Assembly: GCA_002336485.1 (NCBI GenBank)
Contig: DDCZ01000002.1
Span: forward strand, 1-50,880
DNA: 50,880 nt
Source: Flavobacteriales bacterium UBA1993
GTDB lineage: Bacteria; Bacteroidota; Bacteroidia; Flavobacteriales_G; Salibacteraceae
Direction of reading: 5' to 3'
In this document: positions 17,401 to 25,669 of the stretch, in pieces
Numbering within the stretch: position 1 is the stretch's first letter
Layout of the letters: the number at the start of each line of letters is the position of its first letter
Notes under the pieces: model-generated
What the model was told of the DNA's origin: nothing
What the model saw: only the letters and a program-made list of their open reading frames with translations
Database searches by the model: none
Made by a program: the position numbers and the translations under genes

Positions 17401-18241
17401 ATTTGGTGGAAGCCCGGGCGAATCCGATCTAGGTTTTTATAATCGTGTTTCTGAACGACTACGTCATAAAAACCGGGCTGTGATTCCAGAAGATTTTGAG
17501 CGGATAATCTTGGATCAATTCTCTTCTTTATTTCAGGTGATGTGTCTAAATAATTCCAGACATCCCGATTACATAAAACCCGGTGAAGTAAAGGTTATTG
17601 TCGTTCCGAATATTAATGAGAGTTCCGATTTCGCTATGCCTCGAGTAGACTACAATCAGCTCAAATTGATTGAAGATAAAGTCAAACAGTTGATTACGCC
17701 ATTTGCCAAAATAAGTGTGATCAATCCTGTGTATGAAAAGGTTCGCATTAGTTGCCATGCGCAATTCAAGACAGATTTAGGAGCAGGAGAGTTTGTCGCT
17801 CGTTTAGAAGGTGATCTGCGATCATTTATCTGTCCATGGTTTTCCAATAATCAATCAGAAATGATATTTGGTGGAAGCTTAGAGCGTTCAGCGCTACTCT
17901 CTTTCATTGAGTCACTTGATTATGTCACGTTTGTAACTCGATTATCGGTTGTGGTATTGCACTATAGGAATGGTGAGTACAGCATATCAGACTCTGCGGC
18001 CGAGGACGGTAAACTAAACACCTTACAAAGCAGTACTCCTTGGAGCGTATTAGTGCCAGATGATGGGCACGATATCGCTATTATCGATAGAGTTGTGCAT
18101 GGGGAGGCGCGCGAAACTAAGATTGATACGATGAAAGTTGGAGCGGATTTCGTGATTAGCGAAGAATTGGAAGACGAAATTTCATATCCATATTTCGACA
18201 CAGAAAAAGATGTTTACTATTCAATAGAATTTGACCTGTAA
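14432..18241 (+). CDS. Large baseplate J/gp6-like wedge protein (Afp11-like)
   Basis: A 1269-residue baseplate protein. The C-terminal third contains the gpJ/gp6-like core: a FGGSPGESDLGFYNRVSERL helix, HKNRAVIPEDFERII, then GEVKVIVVPN and a ferredoxin-like segment ending EMIFGGSLERSALLSFIESL. The N-terminal half is helical (residues ~30-300) followed by several beta domains, the part that varies among eCIS. It forms baseplate wedges together with the Afp12-like protein at 19050. ATG 14432 lies 9 bases after the gp25 gene. Confidence 0.9.
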   Translation: MDQTKMNKNETSTFKNQGLSANTKYLASLDPTSFGLDEREMPDFMNFILEFSKQVQYRDFENKKDGNWSVFFEDDLAFLLAQIHGIDVEERDLRFKLAIDAYYSNETPLSGSYAAVLNECFGFYCLIDDWYKRAKKNIEHLDENVLDPHLNSAIRLKLSQHLVGLQAQIRSFKSLDVTFKTELFDAQDFDPIWSSPEPKSRPDGNRNLETNEDELLLEIKNAYRDATGVVTHLKHKAAELLAHVIKKYPHHEPHVSLIIAFLQLFKHVQGDLNNVTKRHLDYYYRTLLKQSKRKPLPDFAHVYFELAEHVPSTVIKAGRLFNSGADEEGLDTTYAIEHDVVVNRSNIDIIKVIHVANNPSIGIGNSYKSVSNIYASEIKVREDGFVVNEADNPAHAYPFGRDQADISLVNRDMKQADIGFAISSALLSMKEGDRNVSFTFKFNLKSLTSLVSFVEEIALHENLSADNAFYKILNNVFRVRVTAGDGWYETDSYNIVRHNSWSDGEVQVNMVLEISEPAIVNYDSEIHGSGYEAQWPVFEFLISSKYAMYAYSYLKDLSIETCKIETEVNQVKDLSVFNDQGQLDIHMPFFPFGSNPKLGSYFILGHEELFNRPITDFSVDIQWHNLPRLKGGFEAYYKEYDEQITNDSFKMGLTGLSEFKFYPTDSASIQQFDLFRADEKEDKLSNTMKIEHIDLETLGLIPSYEHIDISEYSSKTRNGFIKFELNGPEMGFGFDVFPKLFSDAIVKNSTLSAGILGSKETPKVELPSEAFAPQIRSISLNYKASTTLTFTADRVSDNDDKVNDQLYHIHPFGKHAIFEKGLPKSHNLLPQYDDEGYMILGVSEMNAPATLSIFFQLEYNAVNVINFTDIPNVEWSYMVHDEWIPFKEGQILSDGTNNFTTSGIVELKISDDINKIHQILPSDVYWIRASASRNTQILSRLQFVKSNAALVKWKSHKAGADWSKNIPEGSINGFIETKAEVNTVAQPFPSFGGSPGESDLGFYNRVSERLRHKNRAVIPEDFERIILDQFSSLFQVMCLNNSRHPDYIKPGEVKVIVVPNINESSDFAMPRVDYNQLKLIEDKVKQLITPFAKISVINPVYEKVRISCHAQFKTDLGAGEFVARLEGDLRSFICPWFSNNQSEMIFGGSLERSALLSFIESLDYVTFVTRLSVVVLHYRNGEYSISDSAAEDGKLNTLQSSTPWSVLVPDDGHDIAIIDRVVHGEARETKIDTMKVGADFVISEELEDEISYPYFDTEKDVYYSIEFDL

Positions 18242-18290
18242 GAATGCGCTTTGAAGACATTTTCCTATTAATTAAGTAATGATATAAGCA

Positions 18291-19025
18291 ATGGAAATAT
18301 TTAATAGATCAACCCTCAAAGGGTTCTTTCAAAAAGGGAAGGTTCCCACGGAAGTGCACTTTTCCAACCTTATTGATTCAACAATAAATAAGATAGATGA
18401 TGGTTTCGCGAAAACAGTTGAAAATGGGTTGAAGTTGGCTCCGGGAGGCGAGTCATCAAAGTTGATCAGCTTTTACGATGACATAAAGGAGAATACGCCT
18501 CTATGGTCTGTTTCCGTAAACCCAAGCGAAATCGCAAAGGGCCTCAGCCTATCTCAAGGCAACGAGGATGTAAGACTCTTTCTGCAAAATGGTGGGAATA
18601 TTGGTATTGGCACATTATCGCCCAAGCATGCGTTGGATGTAAGCGGCACGGCTGGCATGAGAAGCAGGGTTGGAACCTACCAAACAAACAATGAGGTCAG
18701 CGCCGATGGCGAGTGGCATATTGTTCTTGACGAGTTGTCGGGTTGTCAGGTTTTTGAAATTGTAGCCAAGGTTGAAGGCGTTGCTAGGCGTGGGAAATAT
18801 GCCATTGCGCATGCTGTCGCAGTGAGTGCACATGATGGTTCGAGAAATAAAATTCGCACTACCCAAACAAGTTATGGTTGGTTTTGGCATAGGTTAAGAT
18901 TCAGATGGAAAAAAGTTCCTGGGGGAACGTATCGACTTGAAATGAAGACCAGCAGTCACTATGGAACGAATGCGGAAAATAATGTGATTCAAATCCAATT
19001 TCACATCACTTCTCTTTGGAATTAA
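18291..19025 (+). CDS. Putative tail fibre / adhesin of the injection particle (Afp13-like position)
   Basis: A 244-residue protein. Residues ~1-45 form a charged N-terminal region (FQKGKVPTEVHFSNLIDSTI) resembling fibre attachment segments. Residues ~95-120 contain the trimeric-fibre type turn NIGIGTLSPKHALDVSG, seen in phage fibres and Bacteroidota adhesins. The last ~120 residues form a separate beta-rich, Trp- and Arg-rich domain (WFWHRLRFRWKK) that could bind a receptor. It sits between the two large baseplate genes with 49 and 24 base gaps. A fibre role is inferred from position and the motif; a structural baseplate extension is the alternative. Confidence 0.65.
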   Translation: MEIFNRSTLKGFFQKGKVPTEVHFSNLIDSTINKIDDGFAKTVENGLKLAPGGESSKLISFYDDIKENTPLWSVSVNPSEIAKGLSLSQGNEDVRLFLQNGGNIGIGTLSPKHALDVSGTAGMRSRVGTYQTNNEVSADGEWHIVLDELSGCQVFEIVAKVEGVARRGKYAIAHAVAVSAHDGSRNKIRTTQTSYGWFWHRLRFRWKKVPGGTYRLEMKTSSHYGTNAENNVIQIQFHITSLWN

Positions 19026-19049
19026 TCTAATATTGAGTCGCCTCCGATT

Positions 19050-22000
19050 TTGAGTGAATCTGCATCCATATCAAGCGTCCATAAACCCAAAGGGAGTATG
19101 GATTTTGACGGTCTTCGAAAGGAAGCCATCGATGCAACTCAGCATGCATCAGGAAAGCGATGGACAGATTACAATATTCACGATCCAGGTGTTACAATTC
19201 TCGAACAATTTTCATTTGTCCTCACCGACATTGCCTACCGAACTAACATTGGAATCGAGGACTTATTATTCCATGATAATAATGTAAACGTTGAAGAGCG
19301 CAATGCGCTTTTTCCGGCTGGAGAAGCCTTTACGCCTGGGGCATTAACAATTGAAGATTATCGTATTCTGTTTCTTGATCGATTCGTTGATTCGATCTCA
19401 AATTGTTGGATGGAAACCGTGCTAAATCATCGCGAAGGAGTTTCGGGCCTTTTTAATCTGATAGTGCATGTTCATCCCTCTGTCCCTGTTTTGGGTTATG
19501 ATAGCCTAAAACGAGAGATTAGAGGGTATTATAACGAGCACAGAAACCTTTGTGAAGATCTTGAGGAGATTGTTATTCTAGAACCCGAATTAATCGACAT
19601 TGAGGTTCAAGTAGACGTGTCTCATGAAACCGTGTCGGAGGATGTTATCGCTAATATTTTGTTTGGGGTGGAGAACTACCTGAACCCGGCAATTGAGTTC
19701 AAAAGCCAGGAAGAGCTTGAAGCCGAGGGCTTTGGTCTAGAAGAAATTTACAACGTTCCCTCTCATCGACATGGATTCATCGCGAAAGAGCGGCTGGGAT
19801 TAAAGCGCAATCAGTTCTATCTATCAAAAATCGAAGAGTTTATTTCGGCGATTAAAGGTGTTCGATTCATGAAGGACCTTCGCTTGTTTCAAGATGGTTC
19901 TCCTGTAACGGGCGATTTAATTCGAGTAGATGATCATAAGTACTTGACCATGGTCGATAGCTCAGATAGAGGGCAAACGATTCATGGGTTCAAAATATCA
20001 GTTTACAAAGGTGGGATTGCCAATACATATCAGCGAGAGGGTGTTGTAAGAAAGTTGGAGGAGATGCAGCAGCGATTTATACGTAATTATCAAATCCAGG
20101 CTCGCGTGCCTCAACGTAAAAACAACTCGATAAGTGCTCCCGAAATTGAGAGCTATAATTCTGTGCAAGAGTGCTTTCCTTCGATTTACGGACTTGGCGT
20201 ATATACACCAGCGAAGAATGAAGGCGTAATAAGGCGCGCGCAGTCCGAGCAATTGAAGGCTTATCTGATGCTTTTTGATCAGATTATGGCGAATCATCTG
20301 TCACAACTTTCAAAGGTGGCCGAACTGCTATCTATTGATGCCTTTGATGTGGATCGCTTTAAAACGTATTATGCTCAGTCTCTATCGGGTAAGGTTCAAG
20401 GCGCCGATGCTTTGATCCGAAAGGATCTGCGACCAAAGAAAATGATCGAGGGAGACTTAGAGAAACTTGTGTCCCTCAGTGATGTGCCAGATTCCAAATT
20501 GACCCAACAGATCGAATCACTAAAACGAGAACTCTCAGATAAGGAGGCATGTGTTGCACATTTGGTCAAACAGCACATCAATAGATTTTTGGAAATGGAG
20601 GAGGAGGCCATTAAACATGATCAAACATTTGAGAACAGACAAATAGTTAAGTTGGCACTGGCTTTACACGGGCAAGTTCAGCCTGCGAGAAACCAAAAAA
20701 AGGGAAAAATATCAGGTCTTGACGATGAGTTAGCCAAGCTTATAGAGATAGAGTTGAATGAGAAAGAACAAGATGCAGATTACACCGCATTAGACCTCGA
20801 AGATCTAGTCTCAGGGTTTGATAATCATTTGGAACGAAAAAATCGAATTCTCTCACATATGTTAGCTCGATTTGGAGAACGCTTTTCCATGGATTTTCAT
20901 TTAAAAACGGAAACAAGCCTGCGCAATGAACCCCCTGATGCGGCTGAGAAAAGGATTTTGACTTTGAAGTCTACCTTTCTTAAAAACATTGTTTCAATAA
21001 GTCGAGATAGGGCACATGGTATTCGCTTTGGCAAGGCTGGTTTACAGGGCCGAACGGCGCTAGAACAAAAAGTGGGCATTCTTCTAGACATTAATGTAGA
21101 GAATGCCGCATTGAACAAGGAGTCGATTCGAGAATTAAAAACTGAACGGCTCACGGCAACTCAAATCAAAAGAGAGAAATCGCCTGGTGGACATATTGAG
21201 TACATCTCCACCAAGGGGAAAAAGAACAACGGTAAGGTGAACTTTATTGTCAATAGCCCTCATTTCATCAAGTACCTTTTTCAATTTGGACTGGCCCGAT
21301 CGAATTATCAAATCATTGAAGAAAGCGGAGGACATACGGTTTACTTTATTCCGCCAACACATGAGGACGCAACAAAACTCTTTCAAACAAGCAGCCTTCA
21401 AGAAGGACAGGAAAAAGTGGATGCACTTCTTCAGAAACTCCAAGGAATAAGTGAGAAGAATGAACAGTTTAGAATAGTAGAACATGTCTTATTGAGACCG
21501 CAGGATAGTTCCTTTTGCAACTTTTACTTGAACAATGAAAAGGGTGAAAAGGTCATTGTTAGTCTGAAGATTGGCCGCGAAGACGCACAAATGGCATCGG
21601 CTATTGATACATTGATTTTGGGCGGCTATGCCGATAACTATCGTGTGGAAAAGACGAGCGAAAAAGATTTTCGAGTTATCATTCAGGATGCAATTGGTGT
21701 GGATCGTGCCGCCTCCACGGAGCTCTTTTTAACAGAACTCAATGCTGAGAAGTTTATAAAATCTCGGGTGCGCCATTATCAAAAGGAGAAAGGTAATTTC
21801 AACCAGTTTATAGAGTTGGATAATGAGACTCGATTCTATTTTCAATTATTGGATGAAACAGGTGATTTGTTGTTTATTAGCAGTCTTGCCGATGAAGTAG
21901 AGGAGCATGAACGCCGAATAGAACGGTTTCTTGCCTTGACTCTAAATTCAGAAAACTATGAAGTGTACGAGGATCGAAAGACCCACCGACTGCGGGTGAG

Positions 22001-22448
22001 AATTAAGGGGATTCCTGCAGATGGGCTAATACGATCAGAGGATTATTTCCGCTCAGAGGCAGATGCCAATCGATTTGTCGTGAACTCAATAAAACGGTTC
22101 GAAAACTGGAAGGCCACAAAATCAGGAGATTCCCTCGTAAAATACAAGCGAATCGACGGAAGAGACGCCAAAGATTTCAACGCTGTTCTGAGTGTGGTGT
22201 ACCCAAATTGGACGGCACGATTTAACAATGATGAGTTTCTTCAATTGTTTAGAGAAACATTGATCAATAATGCGCCCGCGCATTTGTCACTCCAGATGGT
22301 CGGTCTCAACTTTCTGGAAATGGAAGAGTTTGACAGATTGTATGATGGGTTGATGACCGAACTTGAAGATGTGTCATTTGACAACAGACATCGAATTGCA
22401 AGTCTATCTAATGGAATACTAAAGCTAGTTTTAGATGAGCAGAGATAG
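19050..22448 (+). CDS. Second large baseplate protein (Afp12-like)
   Basis: A 1132-residue protein beginning with the hallmark of this family, RWTDYNIHDPGVTILEQF (HDPG at residues 44-47), followed by LTDIAYRTNI. Such proteins pair with the Afp11-like protein as the second gp6/gp7-type wedge subunit. TTG 19050 is the apparent start; the first in-frame ATG (19098) would remove 16 residues but keep the HDPG motif, so the exact start is uncertain. Residues ~560-720 are charged and helical, and two repeated alpha/beta segments (~880-960 and ~970-1030) follow. The 3' end overlaps the next gene by 14 bases. Confidence 0.88.
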   Translation: MSESASISSVHKPKGSMDFDGLRKEAIDATQHASGKRWTDYNIHDPGVTILEQFSFVLTDIAYRTNIGIEDLLFHDNNVNVEERNALFPAGEAFTPGALTIEDYRILFLDRFVDSISNCWMETVLNHREGVSGLFNLIVHVHPSVPVLGYDSLKREIRGYYNEHRNLCEDLEEIVILEPELIDIEVQVDVSHETVSEDVIANILFGVENYLNPAIEFKSQEELEAEGFGLEEIYNVPSHRHGFIAKERLGLKRNQFYLSKIEEFISAIKGVRFMKDLRLFQDGSPVTGDLIRVDDHKYLTMVDSSDRGQTIHGFKISVYKGGIANTYQREGVVRKLEEMQQRFIRNYQIQARVPQRKNNSISAPEIESYNSVQECFPSIYGLGVYTPAKNEGVIRRAQSEQLKAYLMLFDQIMANHLSQLSKVAELLSIDAFDVDRFKTYYAQSLSGKVQGADALIRKDLRPKKMIEGDLEKLVSLSDVPDSKLTQQIESLKRELSDKEACVAHLVKQHINRFLEMEEEAIKHDQTFENRQIVKLALALHGQVQPARNQKKGKISGLDDELAKLIEIELNEKEQDADYTALDLEDLVSGFDNHLERKNRILSHMLARFGERFSMDFHLKTETSLRNEPPDAAEKRILTLKSTFLKNIVSISRDRAHGIRFGKAGLQGRTALEQKVGILLDINVENAALNKESIRELKTERLTATQIKREKSPGGHIEYISTKGKKNNGKVNFIVNSPHFIKYLFQFGLARSNYQIIEESGGHTVYFIPPTHEDATKLFQTSSLQEGQEKVDALLQKLQGISEKNEQFRIVEHVLLRPQDSSFCNFYLNNEKGEKVIVSLKIGREDAQMASAIDTLILGGYADNYRVEKTSEKDFRVIIQDAIGVDRAASTELFLTELNAEKFIKSRVRHYQKEKGNFNQFIELDNETRFYFQLLDETGDLLFISSLADEVEEHERRIERFLALTLNSENYEVYEDRKTHRLRVRIKGIPADGLIRSEDYFRSEADANRFVVNSIKRFENWKATKSGDSLVKYKRIDGRDAKDFNAVLSVVYPNWTARFNNDEFLQLFRETLINNAPAHLSLQMVGLNFLEMEEFDRLYDGLMTELEDVSFDNRHRIASLSNGILKLVLDEQR

Positions 22449-25400
22449 CGAACGACCAAGCTCAAGCAAATCCCAGCGGCCACGAGGGGCGAGAGCATCA
22501 TCTCCCTTTCCTGGACTCCGCGCCTTCACCGAAGGGGAAGCAGACTTTTATGTCGGTCGCGAACGACTCAAGTATCCTTTATTGAAAAAACTGAGTGAAG
22601 ATTTTTTTGTTTCGGTTCAAGGGGCAAATGGAGTTGGGAAGACTTCCTTTATAAATTGTCTTGTTCTTCCTGAGTTAAAGGCTGGCTACATAACTGGTGG
22701 TCAGAAGAATTGGAAAATCGCCTCTTTTAAACCTGGGAAGAATCCTGTCGCTGCGCTGGCAGCTGCAATGGCTGCGCCAGAAATTGTACGCGGAGACGGA
22801 GAGATAAAGATTGACCCCAACCTTAGCGATAAATTTGAGAACATATTAAGTACTCAGAGGTATGGGTTGATTGATATTGTGGAAGAATATGAGTTGAGTC
22901 GAAATTCTAATATCCTTATCTATATCGATCAGCTTGATGAACTTACTTCATTTTCTGATCGTGATTTGGCGGCCGTTTTTATTGAGCGGCTCGTTGAAGC
23001 GGCGAATCAAACGGCTTACCCGATACACATTCTTACGTGCTCTAGATCTGAAGTAGACGGTGAGTTTGCCGTTTTCCCAAGGTTTGCCGAGCTAATCAAT
23101 CGGAACCATTTTTTACTTCCTCAAATCGATCGTTCAGAGTTATTGAGTCTTTTCGAAGTCATAACGGCGGCAGGAGCCTTAAGTTTTAGACCGGCCTTTA
23201 TAGATCGTGTTGTTGACTATTATAAAGCACATCCAATTGAGTTAGGGAAATTTCAGCATGCGCTCAAACGAACGATTGGCGAGGTCAAAGCAGATCGCGG
23301 TGTTAAGACCATAGGTCCTCTGCACCTGAAAACAATTGGTGGTCTTAATGGCTCTGTTGCATCACAACTTGAGGAGGTTTTCTACTCCTTGCGACAAGAA
23401 GATCAAGAATCTTGTGCTTTGATGTTTAAGGCGCTAACACGAACTTCTGCATCGGGTCTAAAACAAATTCAACGCAGGTCTCTCGAGAAGATTTGTGAGC
23501 TGACTGATCGAGGCCAGGATTCGTTGATAAGGGTGATCAAAGCTTTTGCTCAGGAAGAGTGTCAAGCAATTACCGTAAGTCAGCCAACAGATATTCAGGG
23601 AAAGTTAACTCAACTAGACATAATTCATGAACCCGCAGAAGATAGATTCACCCCATTTACGGAAATTCAGATTTCGCGTGATTTAATTGTTGAGGCGTGG
23701 CCACGACTTTTTCATTGGGTGAATGAGGAGGCGGCGGATGCATCCATCTATGTTGAAATTGCCGAATCGGCCCGTAAAAAGGAGCATGTATATCAAGGAG
23801 AGAAACTGAAGAGCACCCTAGCTTGGTATCGAAAAATGGAACCAAAAGTGGGGTGGGCTGCGCAATACCACGCCGGATTCGTTCCTGCGGTTGACTTTAT
23901 TCTAACCAGCGAAAAGTCGGCGCTTCGAGAAGCCCAGATTCGTCAGGCAGAGGAGTTGTCTCGTCAGCAAAAATCCGCTAGAAACAGAAAAATATTGGCT
24001 GGATTTCTATTGGTAGCCATTGGGCTTATTATATACTCCGGATTCGAAACTGAAAAGGCATTTGAGGCCAACAAGGAAGCTGAAAAGGCGCAAGAAACGG
24101 CAATCGAATTCTCAATGCAAGCGGAGAGGGATTCAATAGAAGCAGCAAAGGCGGCAAAAATGGCTGCCATTGCAGTTTATAAAGCAGATACTTCGGCCGA
24201 AAGCGCCCAGCGTGCGATGCTGGAGGCGGAGGGTGCAAAACAAAGTGCGTTGAAATTACGTCGAGAGTCTCAGATGCTTTCTGCCCAAGTGAACCAAAAA
24301 CAGGGACAACTGGAGAATGCAGAAATTGAAATGAAAAAATCTAGGCTTTTGGAGGAATACCTGCACGTATTGACCACGATTCGAGAGTATGCGGAGAATG
24401 CCCAAAAGATCCTTACCAGGACAGATGATAAGGCTCAATTGAAAGATGCCGCGGGAATGGCAAGCGATGGATATGCGCTCTTTCAAAGAACCAAAAGTCC
24501 AAAGTTTGAATCCGTAAATGATTCTGTGGTTGGGGTTACTGAGTTGGCACAGAAAAAACTGTTTTCAACGATGAATTTGGCCATTCAAAAAGTGAAATCA
24601 TCTCCTAAGCTATCTGAGATAGTTGGCGGGGTAGTTGCCGAGAAGGTCATTGGAGTAAATGGCGATAAGGCCAACGGAATTTTCTTTATCGGAACAAACG
24701 ATGTTACATCGTCCATATACCGAGTGCATATCGTGAATGGACAAGTTGAAATAGTTGATAAGCTCACAGATGCGGCTTCAAAAGAACGCAATACGCAGGG
24801 CATCAAAGCGATGTCGGTGGCGCACTCGAAGGAGCACTTTATGGTTAGTCATATTCCGACTCAACAGAATGTGCGATTCTTAAGTTCATTTACGATCCAG
24901 GGTAATTTCGGATCGAGTACGAAATTTGAAAACTCCGTAGAATATATATGGCCCTTTGGAAGTAACGAATTTTTGGTACTGGATCAGGAGGCAAATATTT
25001 ACACGTTGCAAAAGGAGGAGAGCGGAGTATTTACTCCAAACTTGATGAGACGCTCAAAAGAGCAAATCGTGTCCGCAGATTATAATGAAGATAACGGTCT
25101 CTTGTTTTTAGCAAAATCGAATCGAAACCTTCAAATGCTGAAAATTTCTAAGGACAAATCTCCGGTTGAAAAGCTGAGCATAGAACTCGATGAATTTGGC
25201 ACTGAAATCACCGCTGTTAAATACCTTCCAAGCCAGGATTGGATCGTTGTCGGAAATCGAAATGGAGAGCTATACTTCTATAATGCCTCTGATGGGAGCC
25301 TCGTTTACAAAGCATTAAACGAACACGCGAATAATGTGAATTGCCTTGAAATTAGTCCAGATGGGATGATTTTAGTGTCTGGCGGGCGGGATAAAACCGT

Positions 25401-25644
25401 GAATATTTGGAAGCTAGATGAACTTAAAAACAAGTTGAAAGAAGTGGTTGAATTGGAGGAAAAGTATCAACCTATTCAGTTTGTTGAAACAGAGTCTATT
25501 CGAGACATCGATTTTGTCAATAACGATTGGATCCTAGTTGTTTCCAGCAGCGAAGGATTGTCAAATAATCAGAGTGGTGACGTCTCATTGCTTCCGCTAG
25601 ATTTTGATGTAACTGGTCAAGAGCTCAAGAAATTAGTTGAATAG
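22435..25644 (+). CDS. Membrane-anchored STAND-type NTPase with WD40-like C-terminus
   Basis: A 1069-residue protein. After a basic N-terminus comes the nSTAND1-type opening PFPGLRAFTEGEADFYVGRE, Walker A at 63-70 (GANGVGKT) and a Walker B-like strand at ~160-169 (ILIYIDQLDE). A helical winged-helix-type region runs to ~500. One membrane helix lies at ~519-536 (LAGFLLVAIGLIIYSGF), then an Ala/Glu-rich coiled coil to ~640. The last ~370 residues form a degenerate beta-propeller with one clear WD40 unit near 963-995 (EISPDGMILVSGGRDKTVNIW). STAND NTPases act as ligand-gated switches. The gene is coupled to the Afp12-like gene (14-base overlap). A regulatory, sensing or anchoring role for the particle is inference; a phage-defence switch is the alternative. 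Confidence 0.85.
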   Translation: MSRDSERPSSSKSQRPRGARASSPFPGLRAFTEGEADFYVGRERLKYPLLKKLSEDFFVSVQGANGVGKTSFINCLVLPELKAGYITGGQKNWKIASFKPGKNPVAALAAAMAAPEIVRGDGEIKIDPNLSDKFENILSTQRYGLIDIVEEYELSRNSNILIYIDQLDELTSFSDRDLAAVFIERLVEAANQTAYPIHILTCSRSEVDGEFAVFPRFAELINRNHFLLPQIDRSELLSLFEVITAAGALSFRPAFIDRVVDYYKAHPIELGKFQHALKRTIGEVKADRGVKTIGPLHLKTIGGLNGSVASQLEEVFYSLRQEDQESCALMFKALTRTSASGLKQIQRRSLEKICELTDRGQDSLIRVIKAFAQEECQAITVSQPTDIQGKLTQLDIIHEPAEDRFTPFTEIQISRDLIVEAWPRLFHWVNEEAADASIYVEIAESARKKEHVYQGEKLKSTLAWYRKMEPKVGWAAQYHAGFVPAVDFILTSEKSALREAQIRQAEELSRQQKSARNRKILAGFLLVAIGLIIYSGFETEKAFEANKEAEKAQETAIEFSMQAERDSIEAAKAAKMAAIAVYKADTSAESAQRAMLEAEGAKQSALKLRRESQMLSAQVNQKQGQLENAEIEMKKSRLLEEYLHVLTTIREYAENAQKILTRTDDKAQLKDAAGMASDGYALFQRTKSPKFESVNDSVVGVTELAQKKLFSTMNLAIQKVKSSPKLSEIVGGVVAEKVIGVNGDKANGIFFIGTNDVTSSIYRVHIVNGQVEIVDKLTDAASKERNTQGIKAMSVAHSKEHFMVSHIPTQQNVRFLSSFTIQGNFGSSTKFENSVEYIWPFGSNEFLVLDQEANIYTLQKEESGVFTPNLMRRSKEQIVSADYNEDNGLLFLAKSNRNLQMLKISKDKSPVEKLSIELDEFGTEITAVKYLPSQDWIVVGNRNGELYFYNASDGSLVYKALNEHANNVNCLEISPDGMILVSGGRDKTVNIWKLDELKNKLKEVVELEEKYQPIQFVETESIRDIDFVNNDWILVVSSSEGLSNNQSGDVSLLPLDFDVTGQELKKLVE

Positions 25645-25669
25645 GATGACGAATGATCAAATCACATCT

